Shown piece by piece: positions 6,500-6,507 of a stretch of DNA of 6,507 bases; position 1 is the first letter of the stretch, and each line of letters starts with the position of its first letter. A program made the translations under genes and the position numbers. The notes under the pieces are model-generated. The model ran no database searches, had not been told where the DNA came from, and worked only from the letters and a program-made list of their open reading frames with translations. The stretch comes from Chloroflexota bacterium. Lineage in GTDB: Bacteria > Chloroflexota > Anaerolineae > Anaerolineales > UBA11579. The DNA lies in the NCBI GenBank assembly GCA_030610225.1, contig JAUWSD010000070.1, positions 1-6,507 on the forward strand, written 5' to 3'.

Positions 6500-6507
6500 T
6501 TTGAGGC

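Noticed and set aside
6450..6507. A terminator after the GNAT gene
   Set aside because: Only a weak GCTT...AAGC pairing is visible, without a GC-rich stem or a following T run.

Overview
The window looks like chromosomal DNA of a Chloroflexota bacterium, most likely Anaerolineae. This rests on three things read from the sequence: a DHH/CBS/tRNA-nucleotidyltransferase fusion, a membrane protein pairing a degenerate von Willebrand A-like region with an FHA domain, and a heparinase II/III-family protein of the type common in that class. The taxon is inferred from recalled family distributions, not from a search. I see no mobile element, CRISPR array, tRNA or rRNA.

Layout. (1) Positions 1-1221, minus strand: the first 407 codons of a heparinase II/III-family polysaccharide lyase-like protein, whose C-terminus lies beyond the left edge. 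(2) Positions 1222-1305: a short divergent intergenic region with promoter-like sequence for both flanking genes. (3) Positions 1306-3207, plus strand: a membrane-anchored protein with an extracytoplasmic VWA-like and beta-rich region, a second membrane helix and a cytoplasmic FHA-like domain. (4) Positions 3208-3286: a strong intrinsic terminator followed at once by a -10 element. (5) Positions 3287-5740: a DHH-DHHA1-CBS-CBS-nucleotidyltransferase fusion, followed in the same frame (5741-5923) by its conserved C-terminal tail, cut off by one TAA codon. (6) Positions 5904-6449: a GNAT N-acetyltransferase overlapping the end of that tail. (7) Positions 6450-6507: a promoter-like sequence for a gene beginning just past the right edge.

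How it fits together. The heparinase-like gene and the VWA/FHA gene are divergently transcribed. The VWA/FHA gene is closed off by a terminator, and the nucleotidyltransferase and GNAT genes form a tight pair. The genes do not form one obvious pathway: polysaccharide processing, envelope or signalling scaffold, tRNA 3'-end synthesis or repair, and small-molecule or protein acetylation. Two observations stand out. First, an otherwise intact tRNA nucleotidyltransferase gene carries an in-frame stop just before a recognisable tail domain. Second, three genes have a -10-like element placed so that transcription would start at or next to the start codon, with no Shine-Dalgarno sequence, which suggests leaderless mRNAs. 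I did not find a clearly new multi-gene system.
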